Counted from the stretch's first letter, positions 19,537-29,366 are shown. The stretch: 64,000 nt of DNA from an uncultured Paracoccaceae bacterium (GCA_905182105.1 CAJJAR010000038.1:34409-98408), one strand, 5' to 3'. Translations and numbers: made by a program. The notes: generated by a model from the letters alone, not told the origin.

Positions 19537-20442
19537 TTACACCTTTGTCTCATGCACAACAGGGGTCACAGGACTGCGCTCCATCACTGCTTCGCGCCAT
19601 GTGATGAAAGTGACAGATGCCAGAATTACAACGCCACCAAATACCACCCAAACATCCACAGGTTCGCCGAAAACGATTACCCCCAACAACACCGCCCAAA
19701 CCAATTGCAAGAATGTAATGGGTTGCGTAGCGGTCACCGGCGCTGCGGCAAACGCCAAGGTCATCGTGTAATGGCCCGCTGTGGCAAAGCTAGCGACACA
19801 GAACAATAGCATCAGGTCGTTGAGGGAGGGTGTTACCCAAACAGTAATCGCAAATGGGGCCAGCCCGATAGGCACAAAAATGGACAACATTGCAACGACT
19901 ACAGTCGGCTTGACCTCGCCTACCATTATCTTGGCCGTGAGATAAGACCCCGCAAATACAATCGCAGTTACCAGCATCGCCAAATGTCCTAAAGACACTT
20001 CCCGAAACCCTGGGCGCAAAATGATTGCAGCGCCAAACAATGCAATCAGGATCGCAACAATCCGACGCATAGCTAGTTTTTCCCCCAAAAAGATCGCGGC
20101 ACCAATCGTCACATATACAGGAGAAAGGTAATTCATCGCGGTCACTTCAGCGATCGGAATGCGGGTCATGGCGTAAAACCATAAGATCACTGCGCCTGCG
20201 TGAAACATGCCGCGCATTCCAAACAACTTCCACTGGCGTGGGGTCAAATGGGCCTCGCGCAAGTCCTTCAACATTGGCAACAGGAACACCAAACCCAGGA
20301 AATACCGCAGAAACGCAGCCTCAGCTGGTGGCACGCGACTGCCCATATGTTTCACCAACGCCGTAACAGCTACAAAGCATAGGCCTGTCACAAACATCCA
20401 AAAGATGCCTGCGCGGTGGCGCGAGGGATTTGATTTCATCAT
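19537..20442 (-). CDS. DMT (EamA) family transporter
   Basis: About 301 residues with ten predicted membrane segments in two EamA repeats (for example FWMFVTGLCFVAVTALVKHM and FLRYFLGLVFLLPML; second repeat ending WVVFGGVVILASVTF). It is an inner-membrane permease for an unknown metabolite. The start at 20442 (MMKSN) is preferred; the GTG at 20475 would add 11 residues. It lies between the bet operon and the LysE-type exporter, all on the minus strand. The substrate cannot be told from sequence. Confidence 0.85.
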   Translation of the reverse strand: MMKSNPSRHRAGIFWMFVTGLCFVAVTALVKHMGSRVPPAEAAFLRYFLGLVFLLPMLKDLREAHLTPRQWKLFGMRGMFHAGAVILWFYAMTRIPIAEVTAMNYLSPVYVTIGAAIFLGEKLAMRRIVAILIALFGAAIILRPGFREVSLGHLAMLVTAIVFAGSYLTAKIMVGEVKPTVVVAMLSIFVPIGLAPFAITVWVTPSLNDLMLLFCVASFATAGHYTMTLAFAAAPVTATQPITFLQLVWAVLLGVIVFGEPVDVWVVFGGVVILASVTFITWREAVMERSPVTPVVHETKV

Positions 20443-20481
20443 GCCGCTATCAACACTCAAAGTGCCAACAACCACAAGGTA

Positions 20482-21081
20482 TCAAAAGAAAACCAGTTTG
20501 ATCGCAATGGTCCACATCGTCAGCGCGATCAGAGCATCCAAAATCTGCCATGCCCGCGGATTGGCAAAGATCGGACGTAACAATCGCGCCCCGTATCCAA
20601 GGGCAAAGAAGAACGTAATACTGGCGGTAACTGCACCAAAGCCAAAGCTGACACGATCCTCATACTGGGCTGAGATCGAGCCGATCAACACAACTGTATC
20701 CAAGTAAACATGCGGGTTCAGCAAAGACAGGGCAACCAATGTAGCCAGTGTGCTTTGCAGCGATTTTTCCTCCCCATCGGCTGCTTCAAGGGAGCTACCG
20801 CCTCTCCACGCAGAGACCGCATTCGTCCAACCATACCATAGTAAAAACGCAGCCCCGCCATAGCGCATCGCTGTTTCAAACCATGGCAAAGATTGTGCAA
20901 GCGCCCCGAAACCGGTGATCCCTGCCAAGATCAGCACCGCATCAATAACACCGCATACCAAACACACCCAAAAGATATGCGCCCCACGTAGCCCTTGGCA
21001 CAAAACAAACGCATTTTGAGCACCAATCGCGAGGATCAATGTAATGCTAAGTGCAAAGCCTTGAAGAAAAGTGAGGTACAT
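20482..21081 (-). CDS. LysE/ArgO family amino-acid exporter
   Basis: 199 residues with about six membrane segments. The start MYLTFLQGFALSITLILAIG followed by AQNAFVLCQGLRG is the LysE/ArgO signature at the first helix. LLNPHVYLDTVVLIGS is the other conserved segment. This subfamily exports basic amino acids such as arginine or lysine across the inner membrane. It is closest in appearance to ArgO, but substrate specificity is an inference. No LysR-type partner gene is adjacent. Confidence 0.9.
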   Translation of the reverse strand: MYLTFLQGFALSITLILAIGAQNAFVLCQGLRGAHIFWVCLVCGVIDAVLILAGITGFGALAQSLPWFETAMRYGGAAFLLWYGWTNAVSAWRGGSSLEAADGEEKSLQSTLATLVALSLLNPHVYLDTVVLIGSISAQYEDRVSFGFGAVTASITFFFALGYGARLLRPIFANPRAWQILDALIALTMWTIAIKLVFF

Positions 21082-21157
21082 TTAGGAGTTCCAAGTATCT
21101 ATTGCTGCATTGCTATCGTCCAAAGGCTCTAAGCACAATCGGCACAGACAAACGGAA

Positions 21158-21185
21158 AACGCCGCCCCTGAAAAGGAACGGCGTT
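21158..21185 (-). terminator. Hairpin downstream of the YebC gene
   Basis: Read on the minus strand, AACGCCG and CGGCGTT (21179-21185 and 21158-21164) pair around a 14-base loop, followed by TTTTCC. It lies about 30 bases after the stop of the YebC-family gene. The T-run is short, so it is a moderate candidate. Confidence 0.6.
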
Positions 21186-21212
21186 GTATTAATTATTTAC
21201 AGGACAAAGCGC

Positions 21213-21953
21213 TTAAAGCTGTTCCATAACCTCGTCGCTGGCTTCAAAGTTGGATGTAACGCGTTGAACATCATCATCATCTTCAAGCGCATCGATAAGA
21301 CGCATCAGTTTCTCCATGCCCTCTAGGTCCATCTCTGTAGAGATGGTCGGCTTCCAAACCAATTTGGTTGAAGAAGACTCACCCAGTTCGGCCTCAAGCG
21401 CATTTGAGACTTCGTTCAAGTCTGTGTCGGCACACCAAACAGTGTGGCCATCTTCTGATGATTCAACATCCTCAGCGCCCGCTTCAATAGCGGCCATCAT
21501 AACAGTGTCCGCATCGCCAACAGTCGCTGGATATTCAACTGCACCTTTGCGGTCGAACATGAAACCAACACTGCCCGTTTCACCCAAGTTGCCACCGCAT
21601 TTCGAGAATGTAGAGCGTACTGTGGATGCCGTGCGGTTGCGGTTGTCTGTCATCGCTTCAACGATCACAGCAACGCCGTTCGGACCATAGCCTTCATAAC
21701 GGATTTCTTCGTAATCTTCGCCCTCACCCACTTGGGATTTTTTGATGGCGCGATCAATCACATCTTTCGGCACAGAGCTGGATTTAGCTTCTTTAACAGC
21801 CATACGAAGACGTGGGTTTTTGTCTGGATCAGGGTCGCCCATTTTGGCAGCCACAGTGATTTCTTTTGCCATTTTCGAAAATAGCTTGGCGCGCAATTTA
21901 TCCTGACGACCTTTGCGGTGTTGAATATTTGCCCATTTTGAGTGGCCTGCCAT
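21213..21953 (-). CDS. YebC/PmpR family protein
   Basis: 246 residues with the family start [19 protein letters not shown]. Conserved [20 protein letters not shown] and [18 protein letters not shown] follow. YebC-family proteins act either as transcription regulators or, as shown more recently for some members, as ribosome-associated factors that relieve stalling at proline stretches. Which applies here is not visible. Cytoplasmic. Divergent from the SLC13-type permease gene across a 169-base gap with no clear operator. Confidence 0.93.
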   Translation of the reverse strand: MAGHSKWANIQHRKGRQDKLRAKLFSKMAKEITVAAKMGDPDPDKNPRLRMAVKEAKSSSVPKDVIDRAIKKSQVGEGEDYEEIRYEGYGPNGVAVIVEAMTDNRNRTASTVRSTFSKCGGNLGETGSVGFMFDRKGAVEYPATVGDADTVMMAAIEAGAEDVESSEDGHTVWCADTDLNEVSNALEAELGESSSTKLVWKPTISTEMDLEGMEKLMRLIDALEDDDDVQRVTSNFEASDEVMEQL

Positions 21954-22122
21954 AGGAGCCTCCAGCGTTGATTAGGTAATTATGTTTGGATAATTCTATA
22001 GGGCACGTCACGACCCAAGAGCAAGCCCACAGCGCAGATCAAGTGAAACCAGCTACACTAGAGAGGCGAACCCCCCGTCAATGGCACTGGCTCCTGACAG
22101 ATACAGCCCATAGAGTCAGAGC

Positions 22123-23895
22123 ATGAGCACAGATCAAATCATATTATTCTCTCTCTTTGGCGCGGTCTTTGGCCTGCTGTTGTGGGGTCGTTTTCGTTAT
22201 GACATCGTTGCCTTTTCGGCTCTGATGGTCGGGGTTGTCCTTGGGGTCGTACCCCAAAAAGACGCCTTTGCAGGCTTTGGGCATCCAGCAACCTTAGTGG
22301 TCGCACTTGTCCTTGTTGTTTCCGCAGGACTGGTTCGTTCTGGCGCTGTGTTCTTGATCACGCGCACTCTTGTCGATGCCAGCCGATCGCTTGGGGCTCA
22401 CATCACCTTGATGGGCGCAATTGGTGGCATCCTTTCCGCCTTTATGAACAACGTTGCCGCATTGGCCCTTTTGATGCCCGTTGATGTTCAAACTGCACGC
22501 AAGGCTGGTCGCAGTCCGGGCCTGTCTCTAATGCCTCTGAGCTTTGCCACGATCCTTGGTGGCATGGTGACATTGATCGGTACCCCACCCAATATCATCA
22601 TCGCTGCCATCCGCGAAGAAAGCCTTGGTGCGCCGTTCAAGATGTTTGACTTTGCCCCGGTTGGCGGCATCGCAGCGATTGCGGGCATGACATTCGTCGC
22701 TTTGGTCGGTTGGCGTTTAATCCCGCCGCGTGATGATAGTTCGTCCACATCAGACGATCTAGCTGAGTATATTGCCGAATTGACTGTTCCAGAGGACAGT
22801 AAGCATATTGGCAACCGTCTCTCAGAACTTGAGGCCGAAGCTGAAAAAACTGACGTTGCCATCCTTGGCCTTATCCGTGATGGGAAGCGTCACTATGGCC
22901 AAGCACGCAACACCACGCTGAAAGCAGGCGATGCGCTTGTACTTGAGGCAACGCCTGATGCGTTGGATGAATTTCGAACAACACTCAATTTGGCACTTTC
23001 AGACATTGAACGCACAGAACGCCTTAACGCCGCCGGTGAAGGCGTCGAGATCCTCGAAGTCGTGGTCAAAGATACCAGCCGTTTGGTGGACCGTACAGCA
23101 GAAGCCGTCGGTCTAGCCTGGCGCCAAAGTGCTGTGTTGATGGGCATTTCACGTGGTGATACCCGAATTAAAAATCAGGTCCGCAAAACACCGATTCAAC
23201 CGGGCGACATTTTGTTGCTGTTAGTCCCTCGTAATCGTGGGCATGATGTGACGGATTGGTTGGGATGTTTACCACTTGCTGACCGCGGTCTGGCAGTAAC
23301 AGAAAATAACAAAGTTTGGCTGGCAATTGGTATATTTGCAGGGGCAGTTATTGCCGCAAGCCTTGGCCTTATCTACCTACCTGTCGCTTTGGGCCTTGTC
23401 GTGATTGCCTACGTTTTAACACGCATCGTGCCGTTGTCTGAACTATACACACACATCGAATGGCCCGTTGTCGTTTTGTTAGGCTCGATGATCCCGTTGG
23501 GCGCTGCGCTTAAAACATCTGGTGGGACTGAGCTGATCTCTGGTGCATTGTTGGGATGGACAGCTGGTATGCCAGCGTGGGCGGTTTTGACTGTTCTTAT
23601 GATCGTTACGATGACACTATCAGATGTTTTGAACAACACAGCGACCACAATCGTTGCAGCACCCGTTGGCATTCAGATGGCACAGTCCCTTGGCGTGTCA
23701 CCCGACCCATTCTTAATGGCTGTGGCCGTTGCAGCATCTTCTGCATTCCTCACACCTATTGGGCACAAGAATAACACGCTTATTTTGGGTCCAGGCGGAT
23801 ATTCCTTCGGTGATTATTGGCGTATGGGCCTTCCACTTGAGATCATAATCGTCGCCGTTTCGATCCCCGCAATTCTTGTATTTTGGCCGTTATAA
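22123..23895 (+). CDS. SLC13-type permease with TrkA-C (RCK-C) domains
   Basis: 590 residues. The N-terminal membrane half includes AFAGFGHPATLVVALVLVVS, AFMNNVAALALLMPV and LGGMVTLIGTPPNIIIAAI, the DASS/SLC13 pattern for carboxylate or sulfate uptake. A soluble insert (about residues 205-390) carries two RCK-C-like domains (ELTVPEDSKHIGNRLSELE and VVKDTSRLVDRTAEAVGL). The second membrane half has SDVLNNTATTIVAAPVG and SSAFLTPIGHKNNTLILG. It is an inner-membrane anion transporter. A related protein is encoded nearby at 25150-26928. Substrate unknown. Confidence 0.9.
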   Translation: MSTDQIILFSLFGAVFGLLLWGRFRYDIVAFSALMVGVVLGVVPQKDAFAGFGHPATLVVALVLVVSAGLVRSGAVFLITRTLVDASRSLGAHITLMGAIGGILSAFMNNVAALALLMPVDVQTARKAGRSPGLSLMPLSFATILGGMVTLIGTPPNIIIAAIREESLGAPFKMFDFAPVGGIAAIAGMTFVALVGWRLIPPRDDSSSTSDDLAEYIAELTVPEDSKHIGNRLSELEAEAEKTDVAILGLIRDGKRHYGQARNTTLKAGDALVLEATPDALDEFRTTLNLALSDIERTERLNAAGEGVEILEVVVKDTSRLVDRTAEAVGLAWRQSAVLMGISRGDTRIKNQVRKTPIQPGDILLLLVPRNRGHDVTDWLGCLPLADRGLAVTENNKVWLAIGIFAGAVIAASLGLIYLPVALGLVVIAYVLTRIVPLSELYTHIEWPVVVLLGSMIPLGAALKTSGGTELISGALLGWTAGMPAWAVLTVLMIVTMTLSDVLNNTATTIVAAPVGIQMAQSLGVSPDPFLMAVAVAASSAFLTPIGHKNNTLILGPGGYSFGDYWRMGLPLEIIIVAVSIPAILVFWPL

Positions 23896-23972
23896 CACGC
23901 AAAAGTAGAGACTTTACTTGCCACACTGCGCTGATAACTTATTACATAAGTTATTTGAGTTGGAAATTTTAA

Positions 23973-24829
23973 GTGAATACTTTTGTGAATGTGGCTTTGC
24001 CGCTGTCGTTGGTAATCATCATGTTGTCACTCGGCATTGGACTAACACTCAATGATTTCAAACGCGTTTTGAAGCGCCCACATGCATTCGGCCTTGGTGC
24101 AGGTGCGCAAATCATATTTGTACCTTTAATAGCTTACCTGTTGATCTTAGCATTTGGCATCACAAGTGCATTGGCTGTTGGCGTCATGTTACTGTCGCTT
24201 TGCCCAGGCGGTGCAACTGCCAATATCATTGCAAAAGTTGCGAAAGGTGATGTCGCGTTGTCTGTCTCTTTAACCGCAGTCGTCAGCCTTCTTAGCATTC
24301 TGACAGTGCCATTTTTTGCTGCTTGGTCCGTGATTCACTTTATGGCGCTGAAGCACCAAAAGTTACAATAACAGGCCTTGCGCTGGCTGTTTTTGTCATC
24401 ACGGCATTGCCTATACTCCTCGGGATGGCAATCCGACATTTCAAACCCGCCTTTTCAATCCGTGTTGAACCAGCTTTTTCACTCATTGGTGCCGCACTGT
24501 TCGCCCTAATTGTCGTTGCTGCGCTAATCAGCGGCTGGCAGACTTTCATGGACAACATCGCTACGTTAGGTCCGGTCTTAGTTACGCTCAGCATATCACT
24601 TCTGTTCATGGGATTTTTCGTTGCGAAATTTTCAGGACGAGAGAGGAATGAAGTGAAATCCATTTCGTTCGAAGCAGGCTTGCAAAACGCTACAGCTGGT
24701 ATTGCGTTGGCCTCGATCATCTTGACCCAATCAGATGGGTTCTCTGACATGGGACTGCCATCAGCAGTTTACGGCATCTTAATGTATATCGTGGTGGCAC
24801 CCTTTGTATTTTGGTACCGAAAAACTTAA
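23973..24829 (+). pseudogene. Bile acid:Na+ symporter-family protein, frameshifted
   Basis: The first frame (GTG at 23973) gives MNTFVNVALPLSLVIIMLSL, GLGAGAQIIFVPLIAYLLI and SLCPGGATANIIAKVAKGDV, typical of the BASS family. It runs out at 24371. The following sequence in another frame (from about 24346) gives APKVTITGLALAVFVITAL, SFEAGLQNATAGIALASI and the C-terminus. The join lies at TATGGCGCTG (24341-24350); one extra G would restore FMGAEAPKV. A single-base deletion is the simplest explanation. About 285 codons in total, normal for the family. The start region lacks a clear ribosome site. A sequencing error at the G run cannot be excluded. Confidence 0.8.
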
Positions 24830-24845
24830 GGGGCCCGAAGGCCCC
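24830..24845. terminator. Bidirectional terminator after the BASS-like pseudogene
   Basis: GGGGCC (24830-24835) pairs with GGCCCC (24840-24845) around CGAA. On the minus strand the loop is TTCG and is followed by TTAAGTTTTT, a good terminator for the small gene at 24882-25082. On the plus strand it ends the pseudogene. Confidence 0.8.
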
Positions 24846-24881
24846 AAAACACATTCCATTAGAAGATTGCTAAACCTGCGC

Positions 24882-25082
24882 TTACTTCTTAGCTTTTGAA
24901 GCGGCTTCGGCGGCCTTAACAACGGCCTTTTCTTCTTTGGTCATCTTGTTGCCCCAGCTGTTGTTGCTGATGCCCAAATCGCTTGGCATTGGTTTGGTTT
25001 TGCCCCGACTGACTTTACCACCCTTTTCAAGGAACTGCTTAATCAAATCTTCGTCTGTTGTTTCTTTGATAACTTGTTTCAT
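24882..25082 (-). CDS. Small conserved basic protein (66 residues)
   Basis: It starts MKQVIKETTDEDLIKQFLEK, then GGKVSRGKTKPMP and a lysine/alanine-rich end (EEKAVVKAAEAASKAKK). It is soluble and strongly charged, with no membrane segment. Similar short lysine-rich proteins occur in marine alphaproteobacteria, with no assigned function known to me. Its own terminator follows at 24830-24845. The coding call is supported by composition and an isolated gene-like setting. Confidence 0.75.
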   Translation of the reverse strand: MKQVIKETTDEDLIKQFLEKGGKVSRGKTKPMPSDLGISNNSWGNKMTKEEKAVVKAAEAASKAKK

Positions 25083-25149
25083 GTCTGGAACCTCGGGTGA
25101 AAAATGGGATCAAAGTGATTTAGTAATCTTAGGTCACTATAGGGCAAAA

Positions 25150-26928
25150 TCACAAGGGCCAAAGAATTGGGATAACCGCAGATGCTAGAACCCCAATACT
25201 TAGGCTCAAAGGAATACCAACGCGCATAAAGTCCGTGAATTTGTAACCACCGGGTCCGTAAACCAACATATTGGTTTGATACCCGATTGGCGTGGCAAAA
25301 CTGGCAGAAGCCGCCACCATAACCGCCACAACAAGCGGACGCGGATCAATCCCAAGGGCCGTAGCCAACCCAATAGTGATAGGCGTAACCACAACAGCCA
25401 CAGCGTTGTTGCTTACCAATTCCGTTAAAACTGAGGTAAGTAAGTAAATAGCCCAGATAATGAGGAAGGGCGGCAAATTACCCAGTGCCGGCGCAATTGC
25501 ATTCACGATCAGTGCAACGGCACCCGATGCCTCAAGTGCCACACCAATGGCAAGCATCGAAAAAATCAGCGCCAGAAGACGGCCATCCACAAAGGAAAAC
25601 GCTTCTTCCGCATCAATACAGCGCGTGATCAAAACAAACGAAACTGCTAGGATCGATAGCAAAAAGATTGGGGCGACACCCAGTGCTGCCAAGGTCACCA
25701 ACCCAATAAGCGCCGCAATAACGAGCGGCGCGTGGCTTCGACGAAACGCACGCGCAGACGGTTTGGACACGTCGACCATTTCCATCTCAATCGAAAGGCG
25801 TTGAATATCCGCAGGCGCACCTTCCAACAAAAGGGTGTCACCCACTTTGACAATCAAGTCATCCAGCTGACGCCCAATATTCTGGTTACGACGATGAACA
25901 GCCAATGAATAGACTGCGAACCGACGGCGTAGGCGCAGTGAACCCAATGAACGACCAATCATCTTACAACCAGGCGTAATCAGTGCCTCCACGGTTGTGG
26001 TCTCCACCGCAGAAACTTGGTCAACACGCTTTAGTTCTTTGTTACGTTGCAGCGCCAGCAGTTCAGTAATTTGGGTACGCAGAACGACGCGGTCACCCAC
26101 GGCCAGCTCAACACCCTGAAGATTGCGGCGCAAAGACCGATCGCCACGAATGACATCGATCAAGCGTACGCCTTCACGTTTGAACAATTGAACGCCAGTG
26201 ACCTCACGACCGATCAAGTTGGATTCGGGGGGAATGACCGCTTCGGTAAAGAACCTCATGCGGGATCTATCGGACAACAAGTCCGCCATGCTTTCGCGAT
26301 CTGGCAACAGCATCGGTGCGACAAAACGTAGATAGATCATTCCCCAAATTACAAGGATAATACCCAGCGGCGTAACCTCGAAAATTGTAAATCCAGCCAC
26401 CCCTTGGGCACGGGCGACACCATCAACCAACAAGTTGGTCGATGTCCCGATCAAAGTCAGTGTCCCACCCAAAATCGCAGCGTAGCTCAGCGGGATTAGC
26501 ATCTTAGACGAGGCAATGCCCATCGTCTTGGCGAGCTGAACAAACACAGGGATCATCACAACCACAACCGGCGTGTTCGACACAATCGCTGATGACAGCA
26601 CGACAAAGGTCATAAGCAACACAATAGCCAAGGCGGGATTGGTTTGCGCAATACGGTCCGCCTGCCCTGTGAATGCCTCTAGTGCACCAGTGCGCACCAA
26701 AGCCCCCATGATAATGAACATCGCTGCAATGGTCCAAGGTGCTGGGTTCGATAGCACAAGCAGGGCATCTTCATATGGCAACAACCCCAGCCCCAGCATC
26801 AAAGCAGCGCCTGTGATTGCGACAACTTCTGTGGGGAAGGTTTCGCGTATAAACAGGATGAACATGATCGCAACCACAGTGAGGGTTAGGATTGCACTGC
26901 CAGTTTGCGAGAACTCAAAAAACGCCAT
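25150..26928 (-). CDS. SLC13-type permease with TrkA-C domains (second copy type)
   Basis: 592 residues from MAFFEFSQTGSAILTLTVVA. Membrane half one includes LSSAIVSNTPVVVVMIPVFV and LGGTLTLIGTSTNLLVDGV. A soluble middle (about residues 200-390) carries two RCK-C-like domains (IPPESNLIGREVTGVQLFK; ITPGCKMIGRSLGSLRLRR). Half two has LTELVSNNAVAVVVTPITIG and FATPIGYQTNMLVYGPGGYK. The start at 26928 is chosen because the frame upstream (to 27063) overlaps the neighbouring gene and looks non-coding. TAGGTAG lies a few bases upstream. It is only distantly similar to the permease at 22123-23895. Substrate unknown (sulfate or dicarboxylate by family). Confidence 0.9.
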   Translation of the reverse strand: MAFFEFSQTGSAILTLTVVAIMFILFIRETFPTEVVAITGAALMLGLGLLPYEDALLVLSNPAPWTIAAMFIIMGALVRTGALEAFTGQADRIAQTNPALAIVLLMTFVVLSSAIVSNTPVVVVMIPVFVQLAKTMGIASSKMLIPLSYAAILGGTLTLIGTSTNLLVDGVARAQGVAGFTIFEVTPLGIILVIWGMIYLRFVAPMLLPDRESMADLLSDRSRMRFFTEAVIPPESNLIGREVTGVQLFKREGVRLIDVIRGDRSLRRNLQGVELAVGDRVVLRTQITELLALQRNKELKRVDQVSAVETTTVEALITPGCKMIGRSLGSLRLRRRFAVYSLAVHRRNQNIGRQLDDLIVKVGDTLLLEGAPADIQRLSIEMEMVDVSKPSARAFRRSHAPLVIAALIGLVTLAALGVAPIFLLSILAVSFVLITRCIDAEEAFSFVDGRLLALIFSMLAIGVALEASGAVALIVNAIAPALGNLPPFLIIWAIYLLTSVLTELVSNNAVAVVVTPITIGLATALGIDPRPLVVAVMVAASASFATPIGYQTNMLVYGPGGYKFTDFMRVGIPLSLSIGVLASAVIPILWPL

Positions 26929-26941
26929 GGAGCTACCTATT

Positions 26942-27877
26942 TTAGTTGCGACCAGTTTGATCCATCGAGGCACTCGGCACAACCGGTTCACTTGGCTTGC
27001 GCGGCTGTACCAGATACATCCCTGCCAACATCGCCAAAAGCGCCAGCCAAACTTGCGGCACATAAGTTTCGTTCAAAATGACCTTGGCCCAAAACACGCC
27101 AAAGACCGTCACAAGATAACTCACCTGAACCGCGAATACAGGCCCCGTGCGCCCCACAAGCCATACATAACCCGCGTAAACCATCACATGAATCAAAGAG
27201 CCTAAGATATGTGCATAATCCGGAACACCGTAGGGAGGCATCGGGTTGATCCACTGCCCCGTGGCCAACGCCAGAGGCAGCGAAATAATAGCTCCAACCA
27301 ATGATGCACCCAGTAGAACTTGGATTGCATCCATCCCTGCAGTGCCCCATTTAGCGACGTAATTGCCCTCACATGCGTAGCACGCGCCACCGATCAGCGC
27401 GATCATCACCCAAAAAGCAGATCCCATTTGAGGGATGCTGGCAGAGGGCAGAACAATCATCATGACACCGGTCAAACCAAGGAACAGCCCGCCCAAACGG
27501 CGCGCCTCAAACTGGTCATTGCCAAGGGCAAGTGCGACAGGAAAGGCAAAAATTGGAATCATAGAAAGCAGGATGGATAAGATACCTGAGGGCAGATGCA
27601 CCGCAGCTTGATAGGTCGCAGAATTGGGGATTACCGTGCCAATTAGTGCTATAATCAAATAGACCCGCAATTGCGCAGGACCCAAGGGCAGACTTTTACC
27701 ACGGATTAAACTAACAACCGTCAACAGGGCGGCCCCAATAGCCGCCTGCCAAAATATCAGGCCGAAATGTTGGTAGCCTTCGCTCACAGCCAACTTGGAC
27801 ATCGGTTGGGTAAAGCTCCAACCCATCCCTAAAATGATCAGGACAAGGCTATACCCAAGAAGTTGGCGTTGGTTCAT
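26942..27877 (-). CDS. DMT (EamA) family transporter
   Basis: 311 residues, ten membrane segments. It starts MNQRQLLGYSLVLIILGMGW, with SGILSILLSMIPIFAFPVAL in the first repeat and PVFAVQVSYLVTVFGVFWAK in the second. It is an inner-membrane permease for an unknown small molecule. Its ATG directly follows the stop of the YmdB-like gene (TAGATG), so both are likely in one transcript. It ends 13 bases before the SLC13-type gene. Confidence 0.88.
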   Translation of the reverse strand: MNQRQLLGYSLVLIILGMGWSFTQPMSKLAVSEGYQHFGLIFWQAAIGAALLTVVSLIRGKSLPLGPAQLRVYLIIALIGTVIPNSATYQAAVHLPSGILSILLSMIPIFAFPVALALGNDQFEARRLGGLFLGLTGVMMIVLPSASIPQMGSAFWVMIALIGGACYACEGNYVAKWGTAGMDAIQVLLGASLVGAIISLPLALATGQWINPMPPYGVPDYAHILGSLIHVMVYAGYVWLVGRTGPVFAVQVSYLVTVFGVFWAKVILNETYVPQVWLALLAMLAGMYLVQPRKPSEPVVPSASMDQTGRN

Positions 27878-28696
27878 CTAGCCCTTTGGGCCCGCTTGAG
27901 ACAGCGCACCACCTTGGCGTACCATTTCAATGCGCGTCACCTTACCGCTTTTATCGTCCGTCTCGATGTAGACACCTGATAGGGTCGCGTCGCCAGCTGC
28001 AGGTGTAAACCGTTCTTTGGGCATACCAGTGATAAAGCGGCGCAGCGGTTCGGATTTCTCCATACCGATGACTGAATTATAGTCCCCACACATACCTGCG
28101 TCCGTCAGATACCCCATACCTTTTTGCATGATCATCGCATCGCTTGTTGGCACGTGCGTATGTGTCCCGACCATCAAGCTGGCGCGTCCGTCACACCAAT
28201 GCCCCATCGCCATCTTTTCAGATGTCGCTTCGCAATGGAAATCAACAATGATTGCATCGGCCTGCCCACCAAGTGGATGGGTCTTAAACACAGGTTCAAT
28301 CGCAGAAAACGGATCATCAAATGGGCGTTTCATGAACACCTGACCAAGCGCTTGTGCCACCAGCACTTTGCGGCCGTTATTGGCGGTAAACAAACGTGCC
28401 CCTTTCCCGGGTGACGCTCTGGAAAAATTCAGCGGGCGGATCACGCGTGGTTCATGTTCGATAAACTGAAGCATATCTTTTTGGTCAAAGGCGTGATCGC
28501 CCAGCGTAATGCAATCTGCACCAGCTTCCAAAATCAACTTGGCATGTGCTCCTGACAGCCCCATGCCACCCGTCGCATTTTCGCCGTTCACAACGACAAA
28601 ATCTAGTTTCCATTCTTCACGCAAGCGAGGCAATTTTTCAGAAATGGCGCGGCGCCCAGCGCGGCCCATCACATCCCCAAGGAACAATATTTTCAT
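27878..28696 (-). CDS. TIGR00282/YmdB-like metallophosphoesterase
   Basis: 272 residues from MKILFLGDVMGRAGRRAISE. The metal ligands are visible in GDVMGR, VNGENATGGMGL, ITLGDHAFDQKD and the later VGTHTHVPTSD. Family members (YmdB of Bacillus, DR1281 of Deinococcus) hydrolyse 2',3'-cyclic nucleotides and act on RNA turnover; the role here is inferred. The start at 28696 fits the family; the 12 extra codons upstream look non-coding. It lies downstream of the folate cyclo-ligase gene by about 100 bases, a common arrangement in alphaproteobacteria. Cytoplasmic. Confidence 0.92.
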   Translation of the reverse strand: MKILFLGDVMGRAGRRAISEKLPRLREEWKLDFVVVNGENATGGMGLSGAHAKLILEAGADCITLGDHAFDQKDMLQFIEHEPRVIRPLNFSRASPGKGARLFTANNGRKVLVAQALGQVFMKRPFDDPFSAIEPVFKTHPLGGQADAIIVDFHCEATSEKMAMGHWCDGRASLMVGTHTHVPTSDAMIMQKGMGYLTDAGMCGDYNSVIGMEKSEPLRRFITGMPKERFTPAAGDATLSGVYIETDDKSGKVTRIEMVRQGGALSQAGPKG

Positions 28697-28797
28697 GGAG
28701 TATGAGTTAGGCGGGCAAAGCCGCTGGGGCAAGAGGGATTCACACTGCCAACCTGAATTGATCTATTTATTAACTCGCCAGAATTATATCCTGATCA

Positions 28798-28821
28798 AAT
28801 CACACCCGTTTTGGTGTGATT
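28798..28821 (-). terminator. Hairpin overlapping the 3' end of the cyclo-ligase gene
   Basis: AATCACACC and GGTGTGATT form a perfect 9-bp stem with a 6-base loop, spanning the last codons and the stop. The following T-run is weak (TTGATC), so it may be a weak terminator or an mRNA-end hairpin. Confidence 0.45.
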
Positions 28822-29366
28822 ATCCCCGTTTCGGTCACGATCATATCAAGGGGCTGATCTGTAGGTTCCAAAGGCAAACCTGCGGCTTCTTGCCCCGAGA
28901 AAGCAAATCCTATGGCCAAAGTCGCCCGTTTCGCCCGCAAGATTTCAAGCGTGCGATCATAGAACCCACCGCCATAACCTAAACGCCCCCCGTCACGATC
29001 AAATGCCACAAGTGGTACAATCATGATCTCTGGTTCAAAAAAATCATCCACCACTGGTATGCGCGCACCAAATGGCCCGTCTTTCATTTCAGCATCCGGT
29101 TCCCACCGTGAAAACAGCAACGGATGGTCCACTTCAACAATGACTGGAACCCCAACATGGCCATAAGCCGCCGCTTCAGCCATCGTAGGCAATGGATCAA
29201 TTTCGGTGCGTATAGGCATGTAACCAGACATCGGGACACCGCGATATCCAGCCAACAAAGCAGACAAATGCCCAGCCGCTCCACCAGATTGTTCATCAAA
29301 CGCAACTTTGCGGCGTTCAAAGCCAGCTTTGCGCGCCGCTGCTTTGACCTGAGCAAGGTCGTTCAT
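28800..29366 (-). CDS. 5-formyltetrahydrofolate cyclo-ligase
   Basis: 188 residues. It converts 5-formyl-THF to 5,10-methenyl-THF with ATP, recycling an inhibitory folate. The family motif LGYGGGFYDRTLEILRAK near residue 135 binds ATP and folate. SGYMPIRTEIDPLP and EIMIVPLVAFDRDGGRLG are also conserved. The start overlaps the mgtE stop by four bases (ATGA), so it is co-translated with the magnesium transporter gene. The C-terminus is as long as in other family members. Cytoplasmic. Confidence 0.93.
   Translation of the reverse strand: MNDLAQVKAAARKAGFERRKVAFDEQSGGAAGHLSALLAGYRGVPMSGYMPIRTEIDPLPTMAEAAAYGHVGVPVIVEVDHPLLFSRWEPDAEMKDGPFGARIPVVDDFFEPEIMIVPLVAFDRDGGRLGYGGGFYDRTLEILRAKRATLAIGFAFSGQEAAGLPLEPTDQPLDMIVTETGIITPKRV

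Noticed and set aside
28509..28982. 157-codon plus-strand frame over the ymdB-like gene start and cyclo-ligase end
   Set aside because: Antisense to two clearly identified genes; no ribosome site or recognisable sequence.
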